DNA of 64,000 bases, taken from contig NZ_CAMLSE010000013.1 of NCBI RefSeq assembly GCF_946482605.1, positions 124,001 to 188,000 of the forward strand, read 5' to 3'. Below the pieces are notes generated by a model. The model did not search any database. It was not told where the DNA came from and saw nothing but the letters and a program-made list of their open reading frames with translations. Position 1 is the first letter of the stretch; the number at the start of each line of letters is the position of its first letter. A program made the translations under genes and the position numbers. This stretch comes from an uncultured Dyadobacter sp. Its GTDB lineage: Bacteria; Bacteroidota; Bacteroidia; Cytophagales; Spirosomataceae. Below, in pieces: positions 17,215 to 26,208 of this stretch.

Positions 17215-18189
17215 TTATTTTCGCTGGAACCCTTTGTAATGCCTTACAATGTCCTTATCGCTGAACTGGTGATCCGGGTCTTTGCTACCGAGGAAGTACA
17301 CACCGCTGGCGGTGTCTATATTGAATGAATGCGGTACGAGATAGTCAAAGAACCTGAGCCAGCCGAATGCGATGGCGGCGAGTATCCCGACTTTTTTGCT
17401 GCGCGTAATGCCCCATGCCGCATACCGGACGTTCCAGGCCAGAACCGTGCCGATACCATTCAGAAATCCTGAATCCAGTAATTTGAAGTCTTTGAAAAGC
17501 AATCGGTGGCCGCTTTCCGTAAAACGTGTGAAGTCGTACGGTCCCTCGTGAACGTGTTGTTGAAACGGGGTTTCGGCATAAACGACGCCTCCGGATTGGA
17601 GTACGCGATGAATTTCGCCCGCCACGCGCTGCGGATACATGACATGTTCCAGCACCGCCTGGATCCAGACGCCATCGATACTATTGTTGGCAATGGGCAA
17701 TGAATGACCGTCGGCGATGAAATCAGTGTTGGAAGATGCGTAAATGTCGAATGAAAGGACATTAATATCCATTGCATTGTAAATCCCGCCGGCCCCGTTC
17801 CCGATTGCACCTCCGCCAATGATCAGTACCGTCGATTTTTTGTCCGGATATCTCGGAACGGCGTTCAGGAATTGCGCGAGGTTTCGTTTCGTTTTACCGT
17901 CGCCTCCCAAAAATATCCTTTTGATCAGGCCATATTTATTTCCATTTCTCGGAATAAGGCTTTCACCGCCTGTCGCCAGCAGCGCCTCCTTACTCAGGAT
18001 GGTTTTCTCAAAGTTGACGAGTACAGGTATTTTTTTTTGTATTAATGGTACTTCGGTAGTGGTATGCAGGCAGGAAGGGCCGGTACAGAAAATGCTGTCG
18101 CCGTTGAATTTCAGAGAGGACAGGCATATGGGACAGGCTAGCGTCCCTTGTCGGACGTGCTCGGCAAGGGACGGATTCAGTAATGTCAT
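17215..18189 (-). CDS. SAM-dependent methyltransferase with N-terminal zinc-ribbon
   Basis: Residues 15-45 contain ACPIC...FCTGPSCLH, a Trm112/zinc-ribbon-like Cys cluster. The remainder is a class I methyltransferase with LIIGGGAIGNGAGGIYNA (SAM motif I), DIYASSNTDFIADGHSLPIANNSIDGVW and QAVLEHVMYPQRVAGEIHRVLQSGGVVYAETPF. This layout resembles methyltransferases encoded in glycan or lipid biosynthesis gene groups. It stands alone between a convergent membrane protein gene and a divergent AraC regulator, so the substrate cannot be inferred. Confidence 0.85.
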   Translation of the reverse strand: MTLLNPSLAEHVRQGTLACPICLSSLKFNGDSIFCTGPSCLHTTTEVPLIQKKIPVLVNFEKTILSKEALLATGGESLIPRNGNKYGLIKRIFLGGDGKTKRNLAQFLNAVPRYPDKKSTVLIIGGGAIGNGAGGIYNAMDINVLSFDIYASSNTDFIADGHSLPIANNSIDGVWIQAVLEHVMYPQRVAGEIHRVLQSGGVVYAETPFQQHVHEGPYDFTRFTESGHRLLFKDFKLLDSGFLNGIGTVLAWNVRYAAWGITRSKKVGILAAIAFGWLRFFDYLVPHSFNIDTASGVYFLGSKDPDHQFSDKDIVRHYKGFQRK

Positions 18190-18360
18190 CGTGATATATA
18201 GTTAAAGTTATTAAAGCTGGCAGTAAGGGTTTCAATGCAATTAAATCTTTTAAAGATACCAAATATTTTATGTCTCTTGTGGTTATTTAATCATTGAATG
18301 AGCAAACGGTTATATATTCATGACCAATGACTAAATACTTTTTTTACTATTTGATTTTCG

Positions 18361-18368
18361 TAAGTTTG
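18361..18368 (+). promoter_or_regulatory. Bacteroidetes -7 promoter element, possibly leaderless
   Basis: TAAGTTTG matches TAnnTTTG exactly and ends 4 bases before the ATG of the AraC-type gene. The predicted start of transcription falls at or next to the start codon, so the mRNA may be leaderless. The alternative is that the true start codon lies further downstream. Confidence 0.4.
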
Positions 18369-18372
18369 CATC

Positions 18373-19275
18373 ATGGAAAGGCCGGAATCACTCGAAGAAT
18401 TCTATCAGTATAAATTCAATTGGCTGCCCGAGAACCTGCAACAGGATATCGGGCATTTCAATGTTTTCTCGATGGGGGAGAATTACATGACCAACCCGGT
18501 ACAAGCCCGGTACAGCCGTCGGGATTTTTACAAGATCGCGCTCATCCGCGGAAAGAATGTGTACCATTACGCTGATAAGAGCCTCGAATTGGACGGGACG
18601 GCGCTGATGTTCTTCAATCCGGTGGTACCCTATACGTGGGAAGCTGCCTGTGATACGGTAACGGGCTATTTTTGCATTTTCAAAGAAGGCTTTTTTTCTG
18701 AAAAACTCAGGGGAAGCATTGCCGAATTGCCCATGTTCGCGATCGGGGGGAAGCCATCCTACATTCTTAACGGCGCCCAGGATACGCATGTGAGCCAGAT
18801 TTTTGACAAAATGCTGGAAGAAATTGCTTCCGATTATCCCTTTAAATATGATCTCTTACGGAACTATGTGACCGAACTGGTTCACTATGCGCTCAAAATG
18901 CAGCCCAGCGAGGCTCTGTATCAGCATCCGAATGCGAATTCACGCATCACTGCGGTTTTTACGGAGCTCCTCGAACGCCAGTTCCCGATCGAATCGCCTT
19001 CACAGCGGTTTGGATTGCGTTCGGCGAATGACTTTGCACAGCAGCTGTCGATGCACGTAAACCATTTGAACCGGGCCATCCGCGAAACGACCGGCAAAAC
19101 GACTACGACCCATATTGCCGATCGCGTCACTGTCGAGGCCAGGGCGCTGTTGCGGCATACCAACTGGAATATTTCAGAAATCAGCTATTGTCTTGGTTTC
19201 GAAGAACCTTCTCATTTCAATAACTTTTTCAAAAAACAAACCAACCAAACGCCATCATCTTTCCGGACTGTTTGA
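18373..19275 (+). CDS. AraC family transcriptional regulator
   Basis: The 300-residue protein has an N-terminal cupin-like sensor region (LALIRGKNVYHYADKS-type strands, ALMFFNPVVPYTWE) and a C-terminal AraC HTH pair (FAQQLSMHVNHLNRAIRETTGKTTTTHIADRVTVEARALL, then NISEISYCLGFEEPSHFNNFFKKQTNQTPSSFR). The N-terminal layout is that of Bacteroidetes AraC regulators found next to short-chain dehydrogenase genes, and the next gene here is an SDR on the same strand. Control of that SDR gene is a reasonable expectation. Confidence 0.92.
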   Translation: MERPESLEEFYQYKFNWLPENLQQDIGHFNVFSMGENYMTNPVQARYSRRDFYKIALIRGKNVYHYADKSLELDGTALMFFNPVVPYTWEAACDTVTGYFCIFKEGFFSEKLRGSIAELPMFAIGGKPSYILNGAQDTHVSQIFDKMLEEIASDYPFKYDLLRNYVTELVHYALKMQPSEALYQHPNANSRITAVFTELLERQFPIESPSQRFGLRSANDFAQQLSMHVNHLNRAIRETTGKTTTTHIADRVTVEARALLRHTNWNISEISYCLGFEEPSHFNNFFKKQTNQTPSSFRTV

Positions 19276-19327
19276 ATTTTGCAAGTATCTGTTTGAACCG
19301 CGCAATGCGGGCGCGTTCCGGCCATGT

Positions 19328-19335
19328 TACCTTTG
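19328..19335 (+). promoter_or_regulatory. Bacteroidetes -7 promoter element before the SDR gene
   Basis: TACCTTTG matches TAnnTTTG exactly, 27 bases upstream of the SDR start codon. A TTTG at 19292-19295 lies further upstream than the usual -33 spacing. Confidence 0.45.
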
Positions 19336-19362
19336 TCATGTTAAAACAATCAACAAAGAACA

Positions 19363-20208
19363 ATGGAAAACAGAAAAGTATGGTTTGTTACCGGCGCCTC
19401 CAAAGGCCTGGGCCTGGCACTTGTGCAAAAATTATTGGCAAACGGTTTTGACGTAGCCGCAACATCTCGCTCCATCGATGAGCTGAAAACTGCCGTAGGA
19501 GCCACGGGAGACCACTTTTTACCCCTCAGTGTATCGCTTACCGACGAGCAAAGCGTAGCTAGGGCGATCGCCGATACATTGGCGGCATTCGGCCGTATAG
19601 ACGTGGTGGTGAACAATGCGGGCTATGGGTTGGCGGGCAGCCTGGAAGAGCTTTCGGATGCTGAATCGCGCGGGAATTTCGATGTGAATGTCTTTGGTAC
19701 GCTCAATGTGATCCGCGCCGTGATGCCGCATTTGCGTGAGCAGCAAGCGGGGCATATCCTCAACATTTCGTCGATAGCCGGAATCACGGGCGCATTTCCG
19801 GGCTTCGGGATCTATTGCGCGACCAAATTTGCCGTTAACGGGCTTTCTGAGTCGCTTGCAGCAGAGGTGGCTGATTTTGGAGTGAAAGTGACGATCGTTG
19901 AGCCGGGTTATTTCCGCACCGATTTCCTTACTGCAGGATCATTTGTTACACCGAAAAACGGTATTGCGGATTATCAAAAGGTGCGCGATTCGGAGGCGTT
20001 GCACCAGCAGCAAATTAACGGCCAGCAGCCGGGCGATCCCGATAAGGCGGCCGATGCGATGATCCGTATTGCAGGCGAGGCCAATCCGCCGCTGCATCTG
20101 ATCCTCGGGGAAGATGCCTATGGTTTGGCAAAAACAAAAATGGCTACTTTTTCGGAAGAGCTGGAAAACTGGAAATCAGTGTCTCTTTCCACGAATTTCG
20201 ACGCGTAA
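19363..20208 (+). CDS. Short-chain dehydrogenase/reductase (classical SDR)
   Basis: The 281-residue NAD(P)-dependent oxidoreductase has all classical SDR motifs: TGASKGLGLAL (TGxxxGxG, residues 10-17), NNAG near residue 85, the catalytic Ser in ILNISSIAG, and YCATK (YxxxK) near 155. An Arg in the second strand region (TSRSIDEL) suggests a preference for NADPH. It has its own promoter and follows an AraC-type regulator on the same strand. The substrate is not evident. Confidence 0.92.
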   Translation: MENRKVWFVTGASKGLGLALVQKLLANGFDVAATSRSIDELKTAVGATGDHFLPLSVSLTDEQSVARAIADTLAAFGRIDVVVNNAGYGLAGSLEELSDAESRGNFDVNVFGTLNVIRAVMPHLREQQAGHILNISSIAGITGAFPGFGIYCATKFAVNGLSESLAAEVADFGVKVTIVEPGYFRTDFLTAGSFVTPKNGIADYQKVRDSEALHQQQINGQQPGDPDKAADAMIRIAGEANPPLHLILGEDAYGLAKTKMATFSEELENWKSVSLSTNFDA

Positions 20209-20266
20209 GTAGCTTTAAAATATCCTTATCTTGCGGCATTAACAGCATTCCAAAATCAAGCAAACT

Positions 20267-20950
20267 ATGGCCGTTGAAGGAAAAATCAGGGCAATCGTAA
20301 CCGGGACGACGGGTATGGTAGGTGAGGGGGTACTGTTCGAGTGTCTGGAAAACCCGGACGTCGAGTCGGTACTCATTATCAACCGGCGTCCACTTGGAAT
20401 AGATCACCCCAAGCTTACAGAGATCATACACCAGGACTTTCACAACATTTCACCGATAGAGAGCCAATTGAAAGGGTATAATGCCTGCTATTTCTGTCTG
20501 GGCGTGTCGTCGGTAGGGATGAAAGAGCCGGAATACCGGCGCATCACCTATGACCTGACCCTTCACGTAGCCGAAGTGCTCAGCCGTCAAAATCCGGACA
20601 TGACTTTTTGCTACGTTTCGGGAGCCAGTACAGACAGCACCGAAAAAGGCAGTTCCATGTGGGCGAGAGTGAAAGGGAAAACCGAAAATGATTTGCGTAA
20701 ACTGCCTTTTGATCAGGTGTTTGCATTTCGCCCTGGATTTATGAAGGCCACCGAGGGACAGAAAAACCTTTTGAGCTTGTACAAATATTTGGGCTGGCTG
20801 TACCCGGTGTTAAAGGCGCTTTTCCCAAACAGCGCGTCGACGCTGGCGCAGGTTGCGAGGGCGATGATCAATGTCACAAAATACGGTTACGACAAAGCAA
20901 TCCTGGAAGTTAAGGATATCAACCTGGTAGGAGACCGGCAATACGTGTAA
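20267..20950 (+). CDS. Atypical SDR / NAD(P)-binding epimerase-like protein
   Basis: The 227-residue protein has an N-terminal TGTTGMVGEGVLFECL motif, the TGxxGxxG nucleotide-binding pattern of extended or atypical SDRs (HTATIP2/TIP30-like and NAD(P)H-binding NmrA-like proteins), and YVSGASTDSTEKGSSMWARVKGKTE with the Ser and K of the active-site region but no clear YxxxK Tyr. It lies 58 bases after the classical SDR gene on the same strand and may be co-transcribed. Its stop codon directly abuts that of the convergent next gene. Confidence 0.85.
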   Translation: MAVEGKIRAIVTGTTGMVGEGVLFECLENPDVESVLIINRRPLGIDHPKLTEIIHQDFHNISPIESQLKGYNACYFCLGVSSVGMKEPEYRRITYDLTLHVAEVLSRQNPDMTFCYVSGASTDSTEKGSSMWARVKGKTENDLRKLPFDQVFAFRPGFMKATEGQKNLLSLYKYLGWLYPVLKALFPNSASTLAQVARAMINVTKYGYDKAILEVKDINLVGDRQYV

Positions 20951-21586
20951 TCACTTCATTTTTTCATACGAAAATGCATCGCCTTTGAGTAACGGGTGTT
21001 CGCCGGTGAGCCCTTTTTTAGCGGGTTTGAGGGTGATGTTTTCGACAAAGATCTCGATGATCCACGGTTCAATGCGGAACTCGAAGTAATTGTCTTCGGA
21101 AGTAACCGGGAAGGATGAATAGCGCTCGGGTGCAAGGGTGAAGAAGAGATCGATACCGGTAGCTTTTATTTTGGGAATCCGAACTATGCCTTCCTGATTC
21201 ATTTTAGCGTATTTTTCTCCTTCACTGCTGCGGATCAGGGTTTCGAAAAATGGAAGGACCTGCTGGTTGCTGTCGACAATCCTGACTGTCATGAAGCTAT
21301 CCGCCTCCGTTTTGCTTGCTACCAACGCGAAATCACGCTCCGGGCGGGGGCGGCTGTTCAATACGACGTTCCCATTTTGAAAGGTCCACTTCCCGTGTCC
21401 TTGCCGGTCCATAGCGCCGTAAGTGAAATACAGTTCGAAGGTACTGTCGGGTTTCAGCAGGATAGCCGAAGCGGTTTCCATCACACCTTGCAAATGGTAT
21501 TCGCCCGCGATGGTGGGAATCTTTTGTGCAATAACGGATTGGCCTGAGAGGAGGAGGAGCGCAAAGAGGTAGAGCTTTTGCTTCAT
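20951..21586 (-). CDS. Secreted hypothetical protein
   Basis: The 211-residue protein starts with a Sec signal peptide (MKQKLYLFALLLLSGQSVIAQ). The mature part is beta-rich, with the strand pattern GEYHLQGVMETASAILLKPDSTFELYFTYGAMDRQGHGKWTFQNGNVVL, as seen in small Bacteroidetes secreted lipocalin-like proteins. I do not recognise a named family. Its stop codon abuts the stop of the plus-strand gene with no gap. Confidence 0.7.
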   Translation of the reverse strand: MKQKLYLFALLLLSGQSVIAQKIPTIAGEYHLQGVMETASAILLKPDSTFELYFTYGAMDRQGHGKWTFQNGNVVLNSRPRPERDFALVASKTEADSFMTVRIVDSNQQVLPFFETLIRSSEGEKYAKMNQEGIVRIPKIKATGIDLFFTLAPERYSSFPVTSEDNYFEFRIEPWIIEIFVENITLKPAKKGLTGEHPLLKGDAFSYEKMK

Positions 21587-21724
21587 AGGAGCATAGTTTA
21601 AAGTGTATAGTTGAGTTTGCCGTATCCTGCCAAGGACATAAGACTTAGGAAATTTAACTAAAAACAGGCATTTATTCCACCGGATAATTATTATAAGGCT
21701 GAAATACTGAGTGTGCAGAACAAC

Positions 21725-21760
21725 GAAGCCGGACCCATCGCTGGGTCCGGCTTCACTTTT
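21725..21760 (+). terminator. Strong hairpin with T-tract
   Basis: GAAGCCGGACCCA (21725-21737) pairs perfectly with TGGGTCCGGCTTC (21742-21754) around TCGC, followed by ACTTTTTT on the plus strand. The nearest upstream plus-strand gene ends about 775 bases away. It lies 3' of the minus-strand DUF5618 gene and may serve that gene in reverse. Confidence 0.7.
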
Positions 21761-21778
21761 TTATCGGCAATGTGAAAT

Positions 21779-22165
21779 TTAGCAAGTGGCCGTGCGCTGT
21801 TCCACCCATTGGATGATTTCGTTGGCGCGTTTCAGGCCTAGCTGAGCTGTTTTAGTTTCTTGATTACCATCATAGCTCATTGAAAGGTGCAGTAATTGGT
21901 ACGCGCTTACGAAATTAGCTAGAACTTTTCTGTCGATTGAAGCCAGCTGCTCCTGATACCATCCTACGTCTTTCCGACCTTTCTTCTCAACATTAAACAG
22001 GCCGTCAAGTGCCACGAGGACACCCGTATAGGCGGCGTGGCCCGCTAATTTCACATATTTTGGATCTCTGTAGCGTTCATCTTCTTTAACCGCCTTTTCT
22101 CTCAAAATCGTCCGAGCATTTTCAAGATAGCGTTTCGCTTCCAGAACGGGGTTTTTATTTGGCAT
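21779..22165 (-). CDS. DUF5618 family protein
   Basis: The 128-residue helical protein has the features AKRYLENARTIL, DPKYVKLAGHAAYTGVLVALDGLF, GWYQEQLASIDRKVLANFVSAYQLLH and ANEIIQWVEQR. I associate these with DUF5618, a small Bacteroidetes family of unknown function, resembling the HEPN-like or helical partner proteins found in pairs. A second, broken copy lies directly upstream on the same strand, so this is a local duplication. It has no signal peptide. Confidence 0.75.
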   Translation of the reverse strand: MPNKNPVLEAKRYLENARTILREKAVKEDERYRDPKYVKLAGHAAYTGVLVALDGLFNVEKKGRKDVGWYQEQLASIDRKVLANFVSAYQLLHLSMSYDGNQETKTAQLGLKRANEIIQWVEQRTATC

Positions 22166-22313
22166 AGTCTGTGTTTTGATTTAGTTGAAAACTAAAACAA
22201 AAGTATACCTTTTATCAGCCCGTTCCAATTCCAGCAGCTTCCTCATATTCCGCACATTATCCCGAATTACCTCACAATTATTACGCGTTATTTATCCACC
22301 GGCAATCTGTCAA

Positions 22314-22699
22314 TTAGCACGCGGAATTACGGTTCTCCACCCACTGGATGATCTTGTCGGCGTTTTGGAAAGCCAGGGAGGCTATATCGACACTCGTAAC
22401 GCCCCTGCGGCCCATCGCATCGTATAGAAGCTGACGAGTGGTTTCGAAACTAACACATACATTTTTGTCTACTAATTCCAGTTGCTCTTCGTACCACCAA
22501 ATACCTCTTTTTTCCCTGCTCCTAAGCTTGAAGACACCCTTAGGGCAGTCAAAATGCCTTTAAATGCGGTGCGAGCTGCCATTTTCACAAAACCTGAGTG
22601 TTCGTAACATCCATCCTGCTCGTCAGCGTACTCAGCCAAAATTATCCGTGCGTTGGCAATGTGCCGCCTGGCATTTACAATTGGGTCGATCCTTTGCAT
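22314..22699 (-). pseudogene. Frameshifted DUF5618 paralogue
   Basis: The minus strand from the ATG at 22699 reads MQRIDPIVNARRHIANARIIL...VKMAARTAFKGILTAL in one frame, then runs out of frame. Skipping one base near 22538-22544 (CTAAGGGT on the minus strand) restores a reading that aligns with the intact neighbour: GVFKLRSREKRGIWWYEEQLELVDKNV, then FETTRQLLYDAM and ADKIIQWVENRNSAC, stopping at 22314. A single missing base therefore explains the break. The first frame alone would give a truncated protein ending near 22472. A true pseudogene, a sequencing error and a rare programmed shift are all possible. The first is most likely. Confidence 0.8.
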
Positions 22700-22748
22700 A
22701 GCGGTGTTTTTAGTTTTCGTTTTACCTGAAAATACATTTTCCACCTTT

Positions 22749-25700
22749 CTATTCCAATTCCAGCACCTCCCTGGTTTTCTGCGGTTTACGCCGCTTTTCA
22801 CTCCACAAATACAGCGGAGGAAGGAGTATCGGCGCGAAAAACAAGGTGCTTGTCAGGCCGCCGATGATCACTGTCGCGAGCGGCCGCTGCACGTCGGAAC
22901 CGATGCCGGAGGAGATGGCAGCGGGGACCAGACCGATGATGGCTACCACGAGAATGGAGAGCATGGCGCGTAATTGCTCCGAGGAAGCTTCCAGTACATG
23001 GGTTTGGAGGTCGCCCTCATTGCTTTGTGTTGCGCGGTTCAACGCCGATACGAGCAGGACACCTGCCATCACCGAAATGCCGAATATGCTCACGAAACCA
23101 ACCCCGGCGGACACGTTGAAGTAATACCCCCGCATCAGCAACGCCACAATGCCGCCGCCCAGCGCAAAGAGAATGCAGCTCATGGTTACCATCGTGTGCG
23201 GGAGGTTTTTAAACAGCATGAAAAGGAACAGGAATACCATCACGATCGTCAGCGGAATGGTGAATGCCAGCTGTTTACCGGCACGTTCCAGGTTTTCGTA
23301 CTGGCCGCCGTAGATAATGCTGTAACCTTTTGGCACATGAACCTGGGCATTCAGTTTTTTCTGCAATTCTTTCACGAAACCGCCCTGATCGCGGCCGCGG
23401 ATATTGGTCCGGACGGTCACCATCCGTTTGCTGCCGTAGCGATAGATATTGGTCTGACCTTCAATGAAATGAATGTCCGCTAATTGACTCATGGGTATGA
23501 GCGCACCCGTGAGCGAAGGCACCTGTACGCTCTTGATGGCGTCGATGGAGTTACGGTATTTGGGCAGAAAGCGGATCACGATATCATAACGTTTGGTACC
23601 GTCATAGAGGGTGGAAATAGTCTTGCCGCCAATGGCCGCTTCGATCATGTTCTGAATGTCGGCTACATTGATGCCGAACCGGGCCGCTGCCTGGCGGTTG
23701 ATATTGATAGCGAGCTGTTCCTGTGGGCCTTCCTGCTCGATATTCACATTGTCGGCACCCGGTGTAGCCTTCACGATCTTTGCAATGGCCTCGGCCTTTT
23801 TACGCATCATATTCAAATCATCACCTACCACAGACACCGCCAAATCGGCCGCGCTGCCGGTTACGATCTCCATTACCTGGTCGATAATGGGCTGGCCGGA
23901 CGAGAAGGCGACAGCGGGAAGCTGCGCTTGCAAATCAGCTTTGATCTTTTCTACCAGTTCCTTTTTAGTAATGGTGTGGCTCCAAAGGTCATAGTCCTTC
24001 AAACCGATGAGAATTTCGTTTCGGTTGGCAGGGAATGGGTCGGTGCCGTCGTCGTTGCGGCCGGTTTGGGTGATCACGAACGATATCTGCGGGTATTTGG
24101 CGATGATTTTGCGAATTTTCGGGGCATAACTGGCATTTTCCTGAATGGTAATGCCGGCCGGAAAATTGCCGCGAAGGAATATCGAGCCTTCGTCGAGTGT
24201 CGGTAAAAACTCGGTCCCCAGTTTGATCCCGAACAGAACAAGTACCGTTACCACACTGAAACCAATGAGCACCGTGGCTTTGTAATTCTTCAAAAAGCCT
24301 TCCAAAGTTTTGGTATAGGATCTTGTAAGGAAATCCAAAACAAAGTTTTTATGCTCTTTCATCGGCTTGTCGGGATTGGACAGCGCTTTTTTGTAAGCAA
24401 ATGAAATGAGCACAGGAATGAATGTCAGTGCCGCGAGCATGGAACCGATCACGGCAAATGCGAGCGTGAGGGCCATAGGAGAGAAGAGCTTGCCTTCCAC
24501 GCGGGTCATGAGTAGGATAGGCATGTACGCGAGGATGATAATCGTTACCGAGAAGAAGATCTCCCGGCCCACTTCCTGCGCTGACAAAAGGGTGATTTTG
24601 ACGATCCCTTGTTGCTTTTCTTCCGGACTCGCGGTGCGGTATTTGCGGATCAAATGCTCGGCCATTACGCAGGCACCGTCAACAATGATACCGAAGTCGA
24701 TTGCGCCGAGAGACAGCAAATTGGCCGGAATACCGGTCAAACGCATTAATATAAACGCAAACAACAGCGAGAACGGAATGGTGAGCGCCACCACCAATGC
24801 GCTGCGAATGCTGCCCAGGAAGAATATCAACAGGATCACCACAATGGATATCCCTTCAAAAAGGGTATGCGCCACAGTTTCAAGCGAATGGTCGATGAGG
24901 AAGCTGCGGTCGTAAAGCGCCTTCAAATGGACTCCTTCGGGCAGTTCGCTGGTTTCGAGTTCTGTGATTCGTTCTTTTAATACTTTCAAAACCTCGCTCG
25001 GGTTTTCGTAGCGGCGGAGCAGGATAATGCCTTCCACGCCGCTGCTGACATCCACTTTATCAGCAGTAATGGTATAACCCATCACCCCGCTTGGAGGTGG
25101 AGGCGTGATCTCGACCGTGGCGACATCCCTTACAAACACAGGCACGCCATTTTCTGATTTCAACACAATATTTTGAATATCCTGCTCATTCTTGATCGCC
25201 CCGAGCCCGCGGATTGCGAAGCCTTGTCCGCCGCGCGCGATCACATTTCCGCCGGTGTTCTGGTTGTTTGCATTGATGGCGTCGATTACATTCTGCATCG
25301 ACAAGCCATATTTCACCAGCTTTTCAGGCGAGGTAATGATGTGGAACTGTTTCAATGGCCCGCCGAATGTGGTCACATCGGCAATGCCCGGCACTTGCAG
25401 CAATGCAGGCTTGATCACCCAGTCCTGCAAATCGCGGAGCTGGGTAGGGCTGTAACTGGATGGGGCCTCCACCACGTAACGAAGGATCTCGCCAACAGCG
25501 GTGGATAATGGAGCGAGTTCGGGTGCTACCCCATCCGGCAGCTCAGCCGAAGCTAGCCGTTCGGTCACTTGCTGGCGGGCGAAATAATCGTCTGTGCCGT
25601 CTTTAAATGTCAGCTGCACTACCGACAGCCCGAATATAGTCCGGCTGCGTCTGTCGAGCACATTAGGGGTGTTTTGGAGGGCTCTTTCGATAGGAACAGT

Positions 25701-25895
25701 CACTTGCTGCTCCACTTCCTCGGCGGCGCGGCCGGGATATTGGGCTACCACTATTACATTGGTGTCGGCAATATCGGGGTAGGCCTCTATTTTGAGCTGT
25801 GTGAAGCACCAGAATCCGGCGCCCATCAGCACTACGCTCACAGCGATCACGACCCACCGGTTGCGAAGGCTGAAAAAAAGCAGGTTCTTGATCAT
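22749..25895 (-). CDS. Heavy-metal efflux RND pump (CusA/CzcA type)
   Basis: The 1048-residue protein has the RND layout: an N-terminal helix (MIKNLLFFSLRNRWVVIAVSVVLMGAG), a large periplasmic loop starting PDIADTNVIVVAQYPGRAAEEVEQQVTVPIE, a second half with the same topology, and about 12 membrane helices. The helix-IV motif AIDFGIIVDGACVMAEH is the HME-RND signature, with the proton-relay Asp in DFG and DG. Length and signature fit CusA/CzcA/CncA proteins that export metal cations with an adaptor and TolC. It is last in the operon tolC-adaptor-DUF190-pump. Metal specificity cannot be read. Confidence 0.93.
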   Translation of the reverse strand: MIKNLLFFSLRNRWVVIAVSVVLMGAGFWCFTQLKIEAYPDIADTNVIVVAQYPGRAAEEVEQQVTVPIERALQNTPNVLDRRSRTIFGLSVVQLTFKDGTDDYFARQQVTERLASAELPDGVAPELAPLSTAVGEILRYVVEAPSSYSPTQLRDLQDWVIKPALLQVPGIADVTTFGGPLKQFHIITSPEKLVKYGLSMQNVIDAINANNQNTGGNVIARGGQGFAIRGLGAIKNEQDIQNIVLKSENGVPVFVRDVATVEITPPPPSGVMGYTITADKVDVSSGVEGIILLRRYENPSEVLKVLKERITELETSELPEGVHLKALYDRSFLIDHSLETVAHTLFEGISIVVILLIFFLGSIRSALVVALTIPFSLLFAFILMRLTGIPANLLSLGAIDFGIIVDGACVMAEHLIRKYRTASPEEKQQGIVKITLLSAQEVGREIFFSVTIIILAYMPILLMTRVEGKLFSPMALTLAFAVIGSMLAALTFIPVLISFAYKKALSNPDKPMKEHKNFVLDFLTRSYTKTLEGFLKNYKATVLIGFSVVTVLVLFGIKLGTEFLPTLDEGSIFLRGNFPAGITIQENASYAPKIRKIIAKYPQISFVITQTGRNDDGTDPFPANRNEILIGLKDYDLWSHTITKKELVEKIKADLQAQLPAVAFSSGQPIIDQVMEIVTGSAADLAVSVVGDDLNMMRKKAEAIAKIVKATPGADNVNIEQEGPQEQLAININRQAAARFGINVADIQNMIEAAIGGKTISTLYDGTKRYDIVIRFLPKYRNSIDAIKSVQVPSLTGALIPMSQLADIHFIEGQTNIYRYGSKRMVTVRTNIRGRDQGGFVKELQKKLNAQVHVPKGYSIIYGGQYENLERAGKQLAFTIPLTIVMVFLFLFMLFKNLPHTMVTMSCILFALGGGIVALLMRGYYFNVSAGVGFVSIFGISVMAGVLLVSALNRATQSNEGDLQTHVLEASSEQLRAMLSILVVAIIGLVPAAISSGIGSDVQRPLATVIIGGLTSTLFFAPILLPPLYLWSEKRRKPQKTREVLELE

Positions 25896-25896
25896 T

Positions 25897-26196
25897 TTAA
25901 ATCCACTTGTCTACATGGTTGGTAACTATAAACCCGCTTTTCACCTCTCTCCGAAGTAATGTCAATGCGGATTTGACTTTTTCTTCCTCGTCGATGAAGG
26001 AAATGACCATGGGCGTTTCGTCGAAACTGAACAGGTCGTTGGGGCGGCTCAGGTGCTTGCCGTCGAAGCCGAGCCGGCCGCGGTACACCGTCGCTCCCTG
26101 CACTTTCTGTCTCACCAGAAACTGCATAATGTATTCAAATAGCGGTATTTCGTCCTTCCAGTGGTCGGCACTGATGAAGATCTGGGCTTGAAGCAT
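25897..26196 (-). CDS. DUF190 family protein in RND operon
   Basis: The 99-residue protein has QAQIFISADHWKDEIPLFEYIMQFLVRQKVQGATVYRGRLGFDGK followed by PMVISFIDEEEKV, the pattern of DUF190. That family adopts a ferredoxin-like fold related to PII and CutA1 trimeric proteins. It lies one base upstream of the pump gene and 12 bases after the adaptor gene, so it is part of the same transcript. A signal-sensing or metal-binding accessory role in the efflux operon is an inference from the fold and context. Confidence 0.8.
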   Translation of the reverse strand: MLQAQIFISADHWKDEIPLFEYIMQFLVRQKVQGATVYRGRLGFDGKHLSRPNDLFSFDETPMVISFIDEEEKVKSALTLLRREVKSGFIVTNHVDKWI

Positions 26197-26208
26197 ATCC
26201 GGAGGGGG

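Noticed and set aside
22185..22427. Plus-strand small ORF in the DUF5618 intergenic region
   Set aside because: It overlaps the end of the frameshifted DUF5618 copy in antisense and lacks any recognisable feature.
22472..22801. Taking the first-frame ORF as an intact small gene
   Set aside because: Its first 34 codons lie over the RND gene end, and its C-terminus is out-of-frame sequence. The paralogue comparison shows a frameshift instead.
23484..24206. Plus-strand ORFs opposite the RND pump gene
   Set aside because: Antisense shadows of a long conserved membrane protein.
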